Assembly (NCBI GenBank): GCA_013331225.1
Contig: DUGV01000161.1
Coordinates: forward strand, 1-6,351
Length of the DNA stretch: 6,351 bases
Source: Methanolinea sp.
GTDB taxonomy: Archaea > Halobacteriota > Methanomicrobia > Methanomicrobiales > Methanospirillaceae
Direction: 5' to 3'
The position numbers and the translations under genes are program-made. The notes beneath the pieces were generated by a model, which was not told the DNA's origin, did not search any database, and worked only from the letters and a program-made list of their open reading frames with translations. Below are positions 1 to 5,793 of this stretch, piece by piece. Every line of letters starts with the position of its first letter. Position 1 is the first letter of the stretch.

Positions 1-200
1 CCGGTGATCGCGGGTCTCCCGGTCGCATAGGTCAGGGCAGCGGGGTGGAGGATGCCGCAGGCTGCGCTGCTCATCACTGCCTGCACCCGCGCACCCCTCC
101 TCCGGAGGGCATGGGCGAGGCGCACGGTGTCCACTGCAGCAATGCTCCCTGTCACCGCGAGCACGATCTCCTTTCCTTCCAGCGTGTTGATTCCGCTCAT
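1..200 (-). CDS. coaBC: Phosphopantothenoylcysteine decarboxylase / phosphopantothenate-cysteine ligase, N-terminal part (cut by window edge)
   Basis: CoaBC (Dfp) joins cysteine to 4'-phosphopantothenate and decarboxylates the product, two successive steps of coenzyme A synthesis in the cytoplasm. Only the first 66 codons are present; the gene runs off the left edge. The visible part begins MSGINTLEGKEIVLAVTGSI and is the start of the FMN-binding decarboxylase domain: a hydrophobic strand followed by the TGSIAA flavoprotein loop (residues about 17-22), then an arginine-rich helix (LAHALRRRGARV), a VMSSAA segment and an HPAALTYATGRP segment, as in other archaeal CoaBC proteins. The ATG shares bases with the taw2 stop codon (ATGA overlap) and has a good Shine-Dalgarno seven bases upstream, so the start is well supported. 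The decarboxylase active site and the ligase domain lie outside, so a stand-alone CoaC or another flavoprotein of this family cannot be excluded. Confidence 0.88.
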   Translation of the reverse strand, partial: MSGINTLEGKEIVLAVTGSIAAVDTVRLAHALRRRGARVQAVMSSAACGILHPAALTYATGRPAIT

Positions 201-1066
201 TCCAGGGTCACGTCCTGCACGTAATGCCAGGTATGCGGCGCCAGTTTCTTTACCTTATGGATCGCTATTGCGGCAGTGACACCTGCATCTTCAAGGATCG
301 CCTGGATCTTGTCCTTCAGCGCACCTGCCGAATGGACGTGCAGGACAGTTCCCGGCCCTGAATGGGCCAGGGCATCCGTGAGGCGGTCGATGGACCCGAA
401 ATGCCCCATGATGATCCTGTCATAGGTCCCCAAAAGGCAGTCCCTGCAGTCGCCAAGCTCTGCGGTTACGAGGTGGGCGACATCGTTCCCGATGATGTTT
501 CTCTCAAGGTAAGAGAACGCGAGGGGCCGTATCTCCATTGCATGGACCCTGGCACCTGCCAGGGCCGAAGGGAGGGTAAAATACCCGATCCCTGCATACA
601 TGTCGGCAATCCGCTCGCCGGGATGGACAAGGGAGCGTATCCGCTCCTTCTCGTCCCGGTTCCCCATGGAGAACATGATGGATGCGGGGTCCAGCCAGTA
701 CGTAATCCCGCACTCCCTGTGGCGGACCTCCTGCACAGTCCCTGCAAGGACCTCCGTTTGTGGGGTTCTCATCGTTCCCTTGCAGGACTGGACCCACAGG
801 ACTCCTGCAGGCCTCTTCCACTCCATCAGGTTCCGGACCTCGTCCTCTCCGGGCCGCCTCCCGTGGAAGACCGCCACGTCCCCGAGCATGAAATACCCCC
901 TGCCCTGGTATGGTCTCCTCTGGGGCAGAGTGGAGGTACACGGGCAGTCTTCCCTGACAGGGACAAAGGCAATGTTGCCGTCGAGATATGTCCGCCTGTT
1001 CCGGTCGACCCAGTCGGCGCCTTTCAGGCTGCAGAGTTCATTGACGGGTATTTCCCTGACTCTCAT
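197..1066 (-). CDS. taw2: tRNA-Phe wybutosine-pathway aminocarboxypropyltransferase Taw2 (Tyw2 family)
   Basis: Taw2 transfers the 3-amino-3-carboxypropyl group of S-adenosylmethionine to the tricyclic base imG-14 at position 37 of tRNA-Phe, giving yW-86. The 289-residue protein has the Trm5/Tyw2 layout: an N-terminal region, then a class I SAM-binding fold. Motif I is DMYAGIGYFTLP (residues 155-166), and the acidic ribose-contacting residue is in HAMEIRP (E178). Trm5 methyltransferases carry an NPP motif; here the equivalent stretch is DRIIMGHFGSIDR (MGH at 220-222), resembling the MGY motif of Tyw2, so the transferase assignment is favoured over m1G37 methylation. The chosen ATG at 1066 lies five bases after GGAGTGA. 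A GTG at 1075 would add three residues but falls inside that Shine-Dalgarno. The gene starts six bases after the nmd3 stop and overlaps coaBC. The final specificity call is family inference. Confidence 0.85.
   Translation of the reverse strand: MRVREIPVNELCSLKGADWVDRNRRTYLDGNIAFVPVREDCPCTSTLPQRRPYQGRGYFMLGDVAVFHGRRPGEDEVRNLMEWKRPAGVLWVQSCKGTMRTPQTEVLAGTVQEVRHRECGITYWLDPASIMFSMGNRDEKERIRSLVHPGERIADMYAGIGYFTLPSALAGARVHAMEIRPLAFSYLERNIIGNDVAHLVTAELGDCRDCLLGTYDRIIMGHFGSIDRLTDALAHSGPGTVLHVHSAGALKDKIQAILEDAGVTAAIAIHKVKKLAPHTWHYVQDVTLE
208..216 (-). promoter_or_regulatory. Ribosome binding site of coaBC
   Basis: On the coding strand this reads AGGACGTGA, one mismatch from the archaeal consensus AGGAGGTGA, and ends seven bases before the coaBC ATG. 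It lies inside the last codons of taw2. It fixes the coaBC start and suggests that coaBC is translated from a shared mRNA. Confidence 0.7.
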
Positions 1067-1071
1067 CAGGC

Positions 1072-1078
1072 TCACTCC
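1072..1078 (-). promoter_or_regulatory. Ribosome binding site of taw2
   Basis: The coding strand reads GGAGTGA, followed by five bases and the ATG at 1066. It includes the nmd3 stop codon (TGA), so ribosomes ending nmd3 sit on the taw2 initiation region. It argues against the upstream GTG (1073-1075), which it contains. Confidence 0.6.
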
Positions 1079-2112
1079 AGCAGGACCAGAAGGTCCCCGT
1101 CTTCGAGGATGCGTACCGTGGTTCCGGCAGATGTCTCCTTTCCCCTCGGGATCCGCACTTCCTTTGTGACTCCGGTCCTCGGGTCAAGGACTCCCAGGAG
1201 GTCGCCGTCGCGATAAGCGACCATCCACTCAAGAGCGTCTCCCTTGTGGCCAGCCTTTCGTTCAACCTGCCGTTCGGGAACAGACCGTACCATGCCGGAT
1301 GCATGGTCAAGGCACCGGATGTTCTTTCCGTCCACCCCGAGCACCTCGAGGTGCCTGCCAGAGACCAGGACAATATCGCCCCGGGAATAGCGGGGAAGCC
1401 GGAGGGAGTAGGTGATCCGGAAGACCTGCCTGCCCGCCTTCTCCCCCACGAGCTTTGGGTGGGTGGTGAACCTGCCGCCAAGGTCCCGGGAGATTGCAGT
1501 GGCTATCTCGGAGCCCAGCCGCTGGGAGCCGACAATGATATCGATGCCATCCCTGTGCTCCTCGAGGCGGGAGATGAACGAGAGGCGTTCCCCGGATTCC
1601 GTCATCGACGCCTCGACCGCGCAGGCGATCCGGGCGGTCTCTTCCAGTTCCCTCTGGGAAGGTCTCCTTCCCGTAGCCCGTACCTGTACCACTCCCTCGT
1701 AGTAACTCCCCGAGATCCTGCTGCAGCGGTCGCACTGCTCCCGCCTCAATTCCACCTCAAGTGAGCAGGACCCCTCGACCGGCGCACCAAAGAGTATCCC
1801 GGAGATCCTGCATTCGGCCCTGCTGCGGTTGGTGCTTATTTCGTCGAGTGCGATGTTCATCGACACATCGCGGAGGTCAGGATGGAGCCATATTGCCCTC
1901 TTGATAAGCTGGCGGGCAAGTTCCTCCCTCTCGAGTTGGAGATCAGACCATCCTCCTGCGTCTTTCCTCGCTCCGCAGGTAGGGCAGAGCACCGTGGATA
2001 CCCGCGGGGGGCACTCCAGCCAGCGGGTACTCAAAGCCCTGCACTGCCCGCAGACCTCTCCGCTGGGTGAGGGATTTCCGCAGAGGGGGCAGATGCTCTC
2101 CCTGATATGCAT
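1072..2112 (-). CDS. nmd3: Nmd3-family ribosome biogenesis protein (archaeal)
   Basis: In eukaryotes Nmd3 binds the late 60S subunit and acts as its export adaptor; the archaeal protein is presumed to bind the large subunit during late maturation, without an export role. The 346-residue product opens with a zinc-binding region: CPLC (C8, C11), CGQC (C21, C24), a lone C34 and CPTC (C43, C46). A further CDRC (C127, C130) leads into the family's characteristic SGSYYEGVVQVRATGRR segment (134-150). A mixed alpha/beta middle part and a beta-rich C-terminal part (about 240-346) follow. The start is the ATG at 2112, four bases past the DUF424 stop, with an AGGAT element at 2121-2125; an ATG at 2151 would add 13 residues overlapping DUF424 and is less likely because the CPLC domain starts just after M1. 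It is shorter than eukaryotic Nmd3, as expected for archaea. Confidence 0.9.
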   Translation of the reverse strand: MHIRESICPLCGNPSPSGEVCGQCRALSTRWLECPPRVSTVLCPTCGARKDAGGWSDLQLEREELARQLIKRAIWLHPDLRDVSMNIALDEISTNRSRAECRISGILFGAPVEGSCSLEVELRREQCDRCSRISGSYYEGVVQVRATGRRPSQRELEETARIACAVEASMTESGERLSFISRLEEHRDGIDIIVGSQRLGSEIATAISRDLGGRFTTHPKLVGEKAGRQVFRITYSLRLPRYSRGDIVLVSGRHLEVLGVDGKNIRCLDHASGMVRSVPERQVERKAGHKGDALEWMVAYRDGDLLGVLDPRTGVTKEVRIPRGKETSAGTTVRILEDGDLLVLLE

Positions 2113-2116
2113 ATTT

Positions 2117-2410
2117 TTAAATCCTGAACAATTGCGCGTGGGGCACATCACCGAACATCAGGCACGCCGAGCGGGAGAGGAGCCCCATCTCCACCGCCAG
2201 GGCCACGGTTCGCTCACCCATGAGGTTTGCGTTCTCGGCGCGGGAGAGTGCCGAACTCACCTCTTCCGGGGTTGCAAGTTCTGTCCCATAAAATGACCCG
2301 GTGATGCGAATCTCTACTTCGTTTCCAGAGAGCGTGGTATTCATCAACTCCCGGTCGCATACTGCCACCACCTCGTCCCCGGCAGGAGAGCGGTGAACCT
2401 TCAGATACAT
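2117..2410 (-). CDS. DUF424 family protein (archaeal, function unknown)
   Basis: A 97-residue protein of the archaea-specific DUF424 family (COG2412), recognised from its overall pattern: an MYLKVHRS start, an acidic centre with VAVCDRELMNTTL, a SFYGTEL segment (39-45), ANLMGERTVALAVEMGL (61-77) and the GDVPHAQ signature near the C terminus (87-93). The length is normal for the family. There is no signal peptide, membrane segment or recognisable catalytic motif, so it is likely cytoplasmic. No biochemical function is established to my knowledge. It sits four bases upstream of nmd3, an association I recall from other archaea, which points to a role in ribosome assembly or translation. The ATG at 2410 matches the usual family N terminus. 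It is preceded by a weak GGTATC element and by a TATA-like sequence, so it may be the first gene of the nmd3 transcription unit. Confidence 0.85.
   Translation of the reverse strand: MYLKVHRSPAGDEVVAVCDRELMNTTLSGNEVEIRITGSFYGTELATPEEVSSALSRAENANLMGERTVALAVEMGLLSRSACLMFGDVPHAQLFRI
2121..2125 (-). promoter_or_regulatory. Probable ribosome binding site of nmd3
   Basis: AGGAT on the coding strand, eight bases before the ATG at 2112 and within the last codons of the DUF424 gene. The bases between are almost pure A/T, which would keep the start unpaired. The match to consensus is short, so support is moderate. Confidence 0.4.
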
Positions 2411-2434
2411 GATACCACATGTAGGGAGGGATGC

Positions 2435-2444
2435 GTATTAATAC
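2435..2444 (-). promoter_or_regulatory. TATA-like element in the gap upstream of the DUF424 gene
   Basis: The 49-base gap between the hydrolase stop and the DUF424 start contains the palindrome GTATTAATAC, the only clearly A/T-rich block there. Its centre is about 30 bases before the DUF424 ATG, so an archaeal TATA box here would start transcription only a few bases before the ATG, giving a leaderless or nearly leaderless mRNA. No clear purine-rich BRE precedes it, so this is a tentative call. Confidence 0.35.
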
Positions 2445-2459
2445 TGCAACTGGAGGTCA

Positions 2460-3287
2460 TCAGAGCGAGATATCCACGCCATAGACCTGCGATGGCGTGG
2501 ATACGTGGATCCGGTGCGTTGCATCCTCATCGATCTGCCCGGTCGAGAGAAGCCTGGTGGTGACACGCGGGACCGAGCGTGGCCCGATAACCGCCCCGGG
2601 ACGGGAGAGCTCGTCCATATAATCGCTCTCCATCATGAACGCCCGCCCCTCCATCGCGAGTGCCGGGATATCGGGATGGGTGGCAAGCAGCGAAGGAACA
2701 AGGGTTGTTTCGGGGATTGCGTAGTGCTTTACCACCTGATCGGGGGAGAGCCCGACAGCCCGCGCCATCTCCCTCATGTCGGCACAGGGACCGCTCTCGG
2801 CATGCACCTGGATCGCGCACCCGGCCTCGCCGGCCTTCTGGAAGGAGTATGAGAGGACGTCGTTTGCCGCATCCCAGACCTCAGGGGAGACCTCGTAGTG
2901 AGGTCTTCCGCTTTTTAAGCCGACCGCCGCGCCGTCAATGACGAACCTGGCCGCAAGTGCAATACCCTCCTTCATTATCTCCACCACGCGGGACAGTGGA
3001 AACGATTCCATCAGGCGCGTGATCTCGGCGGGATGAACGCCGAGAACGGGGTAGACCGTGATGCCAGTCTCTGAGACCATCCGCGCGACCGCCAGGGTCT
3101 CCTCAAAGACCGGGAGGAAGTCCTCTCCCTTCACGGGCAGGATGCCAAAGGAGGAGGAGGGCTTGCTGACCAGGAAGAGATGCGTTCCACCCGAACGCCG
3201 GAAGTCCTTTGCAGCATCGATACCCCGCCCGTTCCGGGGATCGAGGTGGATGTGATGGTCCGTGATCGGGAACCGCGGGCCGCCCAT
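2460..3287 (-). CDS. TatD-related metal-dependent hydrolase (archaeal, COG1099-like)
   Basis: A 275-residue TIM-barrel metal hydrolase of the TatD/amidohydrolase superfamily. Expected metal-site elements appear in order: DHHIH (residues 10-14, with H12 and H14 as the HxH pair), GVHP (83-86), H162 in IQVHAES, H187 in VVKHYA, and D222 in ESDYMDE. Between them, where TatD enzymes carry a metal-binding Glu, the sequence reads AVGLKSGRPHY with K125. Spacings K125-H162 and H162-H187 match what I recall for E. coli TatD (E91-H127-H152). Characterised TatD proteins are nucleases, but the substrate of this archaeal group is not known to me. The ATG directly abuts the mptD stop (TAGATG), with GGAG inside the last mptD codons, so the two are probably cotranslated and may share a pathway. 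The 3' end holds a 12-bp hairpin. Family call strong, function open. Confidence 0.82.
   Translation of the reverse strand: MGGPRFPITDHHIHLDPRNGRGIDAAKDFRRSGGTHLFLVSKPSSSFGILPVKGEDFLPVFEETLAVARMVSETGITVYPVLGVHPAEITRLMESFPLSRVVEIMKEGIALAARFVIDGAAVGLKSGRPHYEVSPEVWDAANDVLSYSFQKAGEAGCAIQVHAESGPCADMREMARAVGLSPDQVVKHYAIPETTLVPSLLATHPDIPALAMEGRAFMMESDYMDELSRPGAVIGPRSVPRVTTRLLSTGQIDEDATHRIHVSTPSQVYGVDISL
2471..2503 (-). repeat. Perfect 12-bp inverted repeat (hairpin) at the 3' end of the TatD-like gene
   Basis: TATCCACGCCAT at 2471-2482 and ATGGCGTGGATA at 2492-2503 are exact reverse complements separated by nine bases. The structure lies within the last 15 codons of the hydrolase gene and ends eight bases before its stop codon. 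No T-run follows on the coding strand, so it does not look like an intrinsic terminator. It could be an mRNA 3'-end stabiliser or a protein site; the base pairing is seen directly, the role is unknown. Confidence 0.6.
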
Positions 3288-3611
3288 CTACTCCACGATC
3301 TCCATCATTGGGTAGTCACCCTCGCGCCGGAGGCGGGCACGGCAGACCTCGCCGTCAACGCGGGTCTCGATCTCGACCGTGAGCATGAGCCCCTGCAGCT
3401 CGGAGTACCCGAACACGTTCGGCTTCATGATATCCCGGTCGAGCCTGACGGAGATGCCCTTGACATGAGGCTGGAGCCCGACACTCTTTTCTATCGCGGA
3501 TTCGATGGATGCGGCCGTGAGGGGTGAAACAGGGGTTCCTACCCACTGGTGGTACAGGGCCCCGAGTTTGATCCCGGCCTCAAAAGCTGCTTTTTCCCTT
3601 GCAGTGTGCAT
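3288..3611 (-). CDS. mptD: Archaeal dihydroneopterin aldolase MptD
   Basis: MptD cleaves 7,8-dihydroneopterin to 6-hydroxymethyl-7,8-dihydropterin and glycolaldehyde, a step toward tetrahydromethanopterin, the C1 carrier of methanogenesis. It is unrelated in sequence to bacterial FolB. The 107-residue product shows the family core: AREKAAFEAGIKLGALYHQW, then VGTPVSP. E11 and H21 are ten residues apart, as are E25 and H35, which I recall as active-site residues of the Methanocaldococcus enzyme; Y100 near the C terminus (EGDYPMMEIVE) may be the conserved Tyr. A central GYSELQGLMLTVEIETRV strand pair completes the small fold. The ATG at 3611 is chosen because the homology starts there; a further in-frame ATG at 3767 would extend far into mcm and encodes unrelated sequence. 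No convincing Shine-Dalgarno is seen. It follows mcm after 40 bases. Confidence 0.88.
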   Translation of the reverse strand: MHTAREKAAFEAGIKLGALYHQWVGTPVSPLTAASIESAIEKSVGLQPHVKGISVRLDRDIMKPNVFGYSELQGLMLTVEIETRVDGEVCRARLRREGDYPMMEIVE

Positions 3612-3651
3612 GGATGTAGTTCTCGGCCGGGAAGCAAAAAAGTAAGGGGGT
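3612..3651 (-). terminator. mcm-mptD gap with a T-run, possible terminator
   Basis: The 40-base gap after the mcm stop reads ACCCCCTTACTTTTTTGC on the coding strand, with a run of six T at 3636-3641. Archaeal RNA polymerase stops at U-rich stretches without needing a hairpin, so partial termination after mcm is plausible. I see no good TATA box here, so mptD may rely on read-through. Confidence 0.35.
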
Positions 3652-5793
3652 TCAGATAAGCTTGACAAAGCCGCTCTTCGGCTCCATCGCCTCGCCTTCG
3701 CGGAGAAACACCTTGATCTGGGCATCGATCTCATCCCGGGAGAATCCCTGCGGGGTGAGGAGGTCAATCAGTTCGGCAACTGCGATCCGGTCATTCCCGG
3801 TGTCTTTCTGTATCTGGCGTATCGTCTGCTTGATCACTCTGATCAGGTCCCTCCTTCCCTTCGAGATTCCCGTCACCACCTTGTCGATGTCAAACGTGCC
3901 GGTCTTGGCATCGTAGGCCACTTCACGCAGGCACGTGTCCACGATCTTGATGACACGTTCCGAATCTTCAGCCTCGATGTTGGGGGAGAGCCGGATCCGT
4001 GCGCTCGCTTCCGCGAGGCGGACCAGCGCCTCAAGCTGGCGCGCAGTGACCGGCACGGGCTTATCGGAGCCTGCCGCGAGGTCACGCAGCTGCATGTAGT
4101 AGCCGATGAGCGCCTCCCTGGCAGCATCACCGAGGCGCGGGAAGCATGTCCGGCGGGCATATGCCACGTATTTCCTGAAGAGTGCCGGTTCTATCTCAGG
4201 GGTCACAGGCCGGAGCTGCTCCTCGATATACGCGTCGTCCACCCCGGGAATTGGAGTCCTTTTGTGCTGGGCGATGGTCTCCCCGATGCTGTGAGCCTTG
4301 AGGATGTGTATGGCAATCGCGCTGTCCCTCGTGTGGTCGGGGATGTCGGTCATCTTGAAGATGAGGTCAAACCTGGAGAGGAGGGAGCCGGGCATGTTGA
4401 TCTGGTCCTGGATGGGGAGGTACGCGTCGAACCGGCCAAGTTTTGGGTTCGCGGCGCCGAGAAGCGCACAGCGCGACTTGAGGGTGGCGGTGATCCCGGC
4501 CTTCGCGACGCTGATGGACTGCTGCTCCATGGCCTCGTGCAGCGCGGACCGGTCCTCCTTCTGCATCTTGTCCATCTCGTCCACGGCCGCGATTCCCATG
4601 TCCGCAAGCACCAGGGCCCCGGCCTCAAGCGTCCATCTCCCGTCCCCGAACTCGTCCTTTACCGCGGTCGCAGTAAGGCCAGCCGACGTGGAGGACTGGC
4701 CGCTCGTGTAAATTGCCCTGGGAGAGAGCTTGACGACATACCGGAGGAGCTGGCTCTTTGCAATCCCCGGGTCCCCGATGAGGAGAACGTGGATGTCTCC
4801 GCGGAGGTGGCTTCCGTCGGGCATCTCCTTGCTTATACCCCCGAAGATCTGGAGTGCAATTGCCTCTTTCACGTCCTCGTTCCCATAGATGGTGGGAGCG
4901 ATGGAGTGGATGATCTTCCGGTAGATGTTTGGATCGCGGGACAGGGTGAGGATCTCCTCCTCGTCTTTTTCGTCGATCTGCACCTCCTCGAACTCTTTTT
5001 CGGCAATCTCGATGGAGTTGCATTCGAGGTATATGTCAAAGAGGGTGTTCTTCTCACCGTGGGTGACCCGCTGCATTGATCGGAGAATCCCGTTGATGAC
5101 CACCCGGTCGCCCGGTGCGACCATTCCTGTCAGGTCGTCGGTCATGTCCACGTCAAGGGTCTGGGGCTGCTCGCCACCTCTGAGACCCTCTGGGGACTCC
5201 TGGATTCGGAGTTTCTGCGAATCCACGAAACGTGACCGTCTTGCGATAAGATCAAGCTTCTTGAAGGTGCATCCCTCTGTCGCGCACCCGTCAGGCTCCC
5301 TGAACTTGCCATACCCCTGCTCCTTGATAGTGATGTGCCCTCCCGGGCACCTGAAGACCGCCTGCACGATGCGGGGGCGGACCTCGGTCGTCTTCCTGAG
5401 GATCCCCTCCACGCTGATGAACCGGTTGATGTGGTCCGAACGGATGTGCCGGATCCCGATCTTGCGGGGAAGGTTCACGAACCGGACATTCACCTCGCCG
5501 GTAGGCTTCCCGTCCCTCCCCTTCACGAGCTGGTGGTTCTTTATGGCGTTTCGCACGTCCTCGATGACCTTTCCGGGGTTGTCCAGGAGCTCATCGGCCA
5601 TGCGGAGGCCCGCACGGCCATAGCTCTCCAGCTCGCGGTAATCGATCTGGAGGGAGCGCCGGTAAGGATACTCCCGGGCAAGTTCCGAGAGTTGCTTTTT
5701 ATAGCGGCTTTTTAAGAACCTGCTCCAGTCGGCATCGCGATCGACGATCTCGGACGCGGCCTCGGCGGCCGGTGAATCTGCTCGTTTAGCCAT
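3652..5793 (-). CDS. mcm: Replicative DNA helicase MCM
   Basis: MCM is the ATP-driven hexameric 3'-to-5' helicase that unwinds DNA at the archaeal replication fork. The 713-residue protein is complete. The N-terminal domain (to about 270) holds an OB fold with a zinc site made of C149, H153, C170 and C175. An acidic linker ([14 protein letters not shown], 267-280) leads to the AAA+ domain: Walker A GDPGIAKS (340-347), Walker [10 protein letters not shown] (402-410; D405, E406), sensor 1 N449 in [11 protein letters not shown], arginine finger R474 in LLSRFD, and sensor 2 R585 in [12 protein letters not shown]-terminal winged helix (about 645-713) ends in GFVKLI. No intein or frameshift is visible. 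The start ATG overlaps the end of rfcS by eight bases, with no strong Shine-Dalgarno, which suggests translational coupling to the clamp-loader subunit. Confidence 0.97.
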   Translation of the reverse strand: MAKRADSPAAEAASEIVDRDADWSRFLKSRYKKQLSELAREYPYRRSLQIDYRELESYGRAGLRMADELLDNPGKVIEDVRNAIKNHQLVKGRDGKPTGEVNVRFVNLPRKIGIRHIRSDHINRFISVEGILRKTTEVRPRIVQAVFRCPGGHITIKEQGYGKFREPDGCATEGCTFKKLDLIARRSRFVDSQKLRIQESPEGLRGGEQPQTLDVDMTDDLTGMVAPGDRVVINGILRSMQRVTHGEKNTLFDIYLECNSIEIAEKEFEEVQIDEKDEEEILTLSRDPNIYRKIIHSIAPTIYGNEDVKEAIALQIFGGISKEMPDGSHLRGDIHVLLIGDPGIAKSQLLRYVVKLSPRAIYTSGQSSTSAGLTATAVKDEFGDGRWTLEAGALVLADMGIAAVDEMDKMQKEDRSALHEAMEQQSISVAKAGITATLKSRCALLGAANPKLGRFDAYLPIQDQINMPGSLLSRFDLIFKMTDIPDHTRDSAIAIHILKAHSIGETIAQHKRTPIPGVDDAYIEEQLRPVTPEIEPALFRKYVAYARRTCFPRLGDAAREALIGYYMQLRDLAAGSDKPVPVTARQLEALVRLAEASARIRLSPNIEAEDSERVIKIVDTCLREVAYDAKTGTFDIDKVVTGISKGRRDLIRVIKQTIRQIQKDTGNDRIAVAELIDLLTPQGFSRDEIDAQIKVFLREGEAMEPKSGFVKLI

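Noticed and set aside
52..279. Plus-strand open frame of 75 codons near the left edge
   Set aside because: It runs antisense to coaBC and the end of taw2 and shows no family resemblance, while the minus-strand frame gives a clear CoaBC N terminus.
362..1216. Long open frame on the plus strand (284 codons)
   Set aside because: It lies antisense to taw2 and the end of nmd3, is rich in Pro, Gly and Arg without recognisable motifs, and is the kind of frame GC-rich genes leave on the opposite strand.
1341..1354. Perfect 14-base palindrome GCACCTCGAGGTGC in nmd3
   Set aside because: About one 7-base half-site palindrome is expected by chance in GC-rich DNA of this length, and it lies mid-gene with no related copies seen.
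2113..2151. Upstream ATG for nmd3 adding 13 residues
   Set aside because: It would overlap the DUF424 gene, and the added residues are not needed for the zinc domain; the ATG at 2112 has an AGGAT element at a suitable distance.
2888..2906. 7-bp inverted repeat AGACCTC/GAGGTCT in the hydrolase gene
   Set aside because: This length is expected by chance, and it lies within conserved coding sequence (GRPHYEV).
3023..3045. 8-bp inverted repeat TCTCGGCG/CGCCGAGA in the hydrolase gene
   Set aside because: Short, mid-coding, and it spans codons for the conserved GVHPAE motif, so protein constraint and chance explain it.
3612..3767. N-terminal extension of mptD into mcm (in-frame ATG at 3767)
   Set aside because: The extra 52 residues are Arg/Ser-rich, overlap the mcm 3' end and do not resemble MptD; homology begins at the ATG at 3611.
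4264..5623. Long plus-strand open frames of 271 and 232 codons
   Set aside because: Both are antisense to the certain mcm gene and resemble no protein family; they mirror its codon bias.
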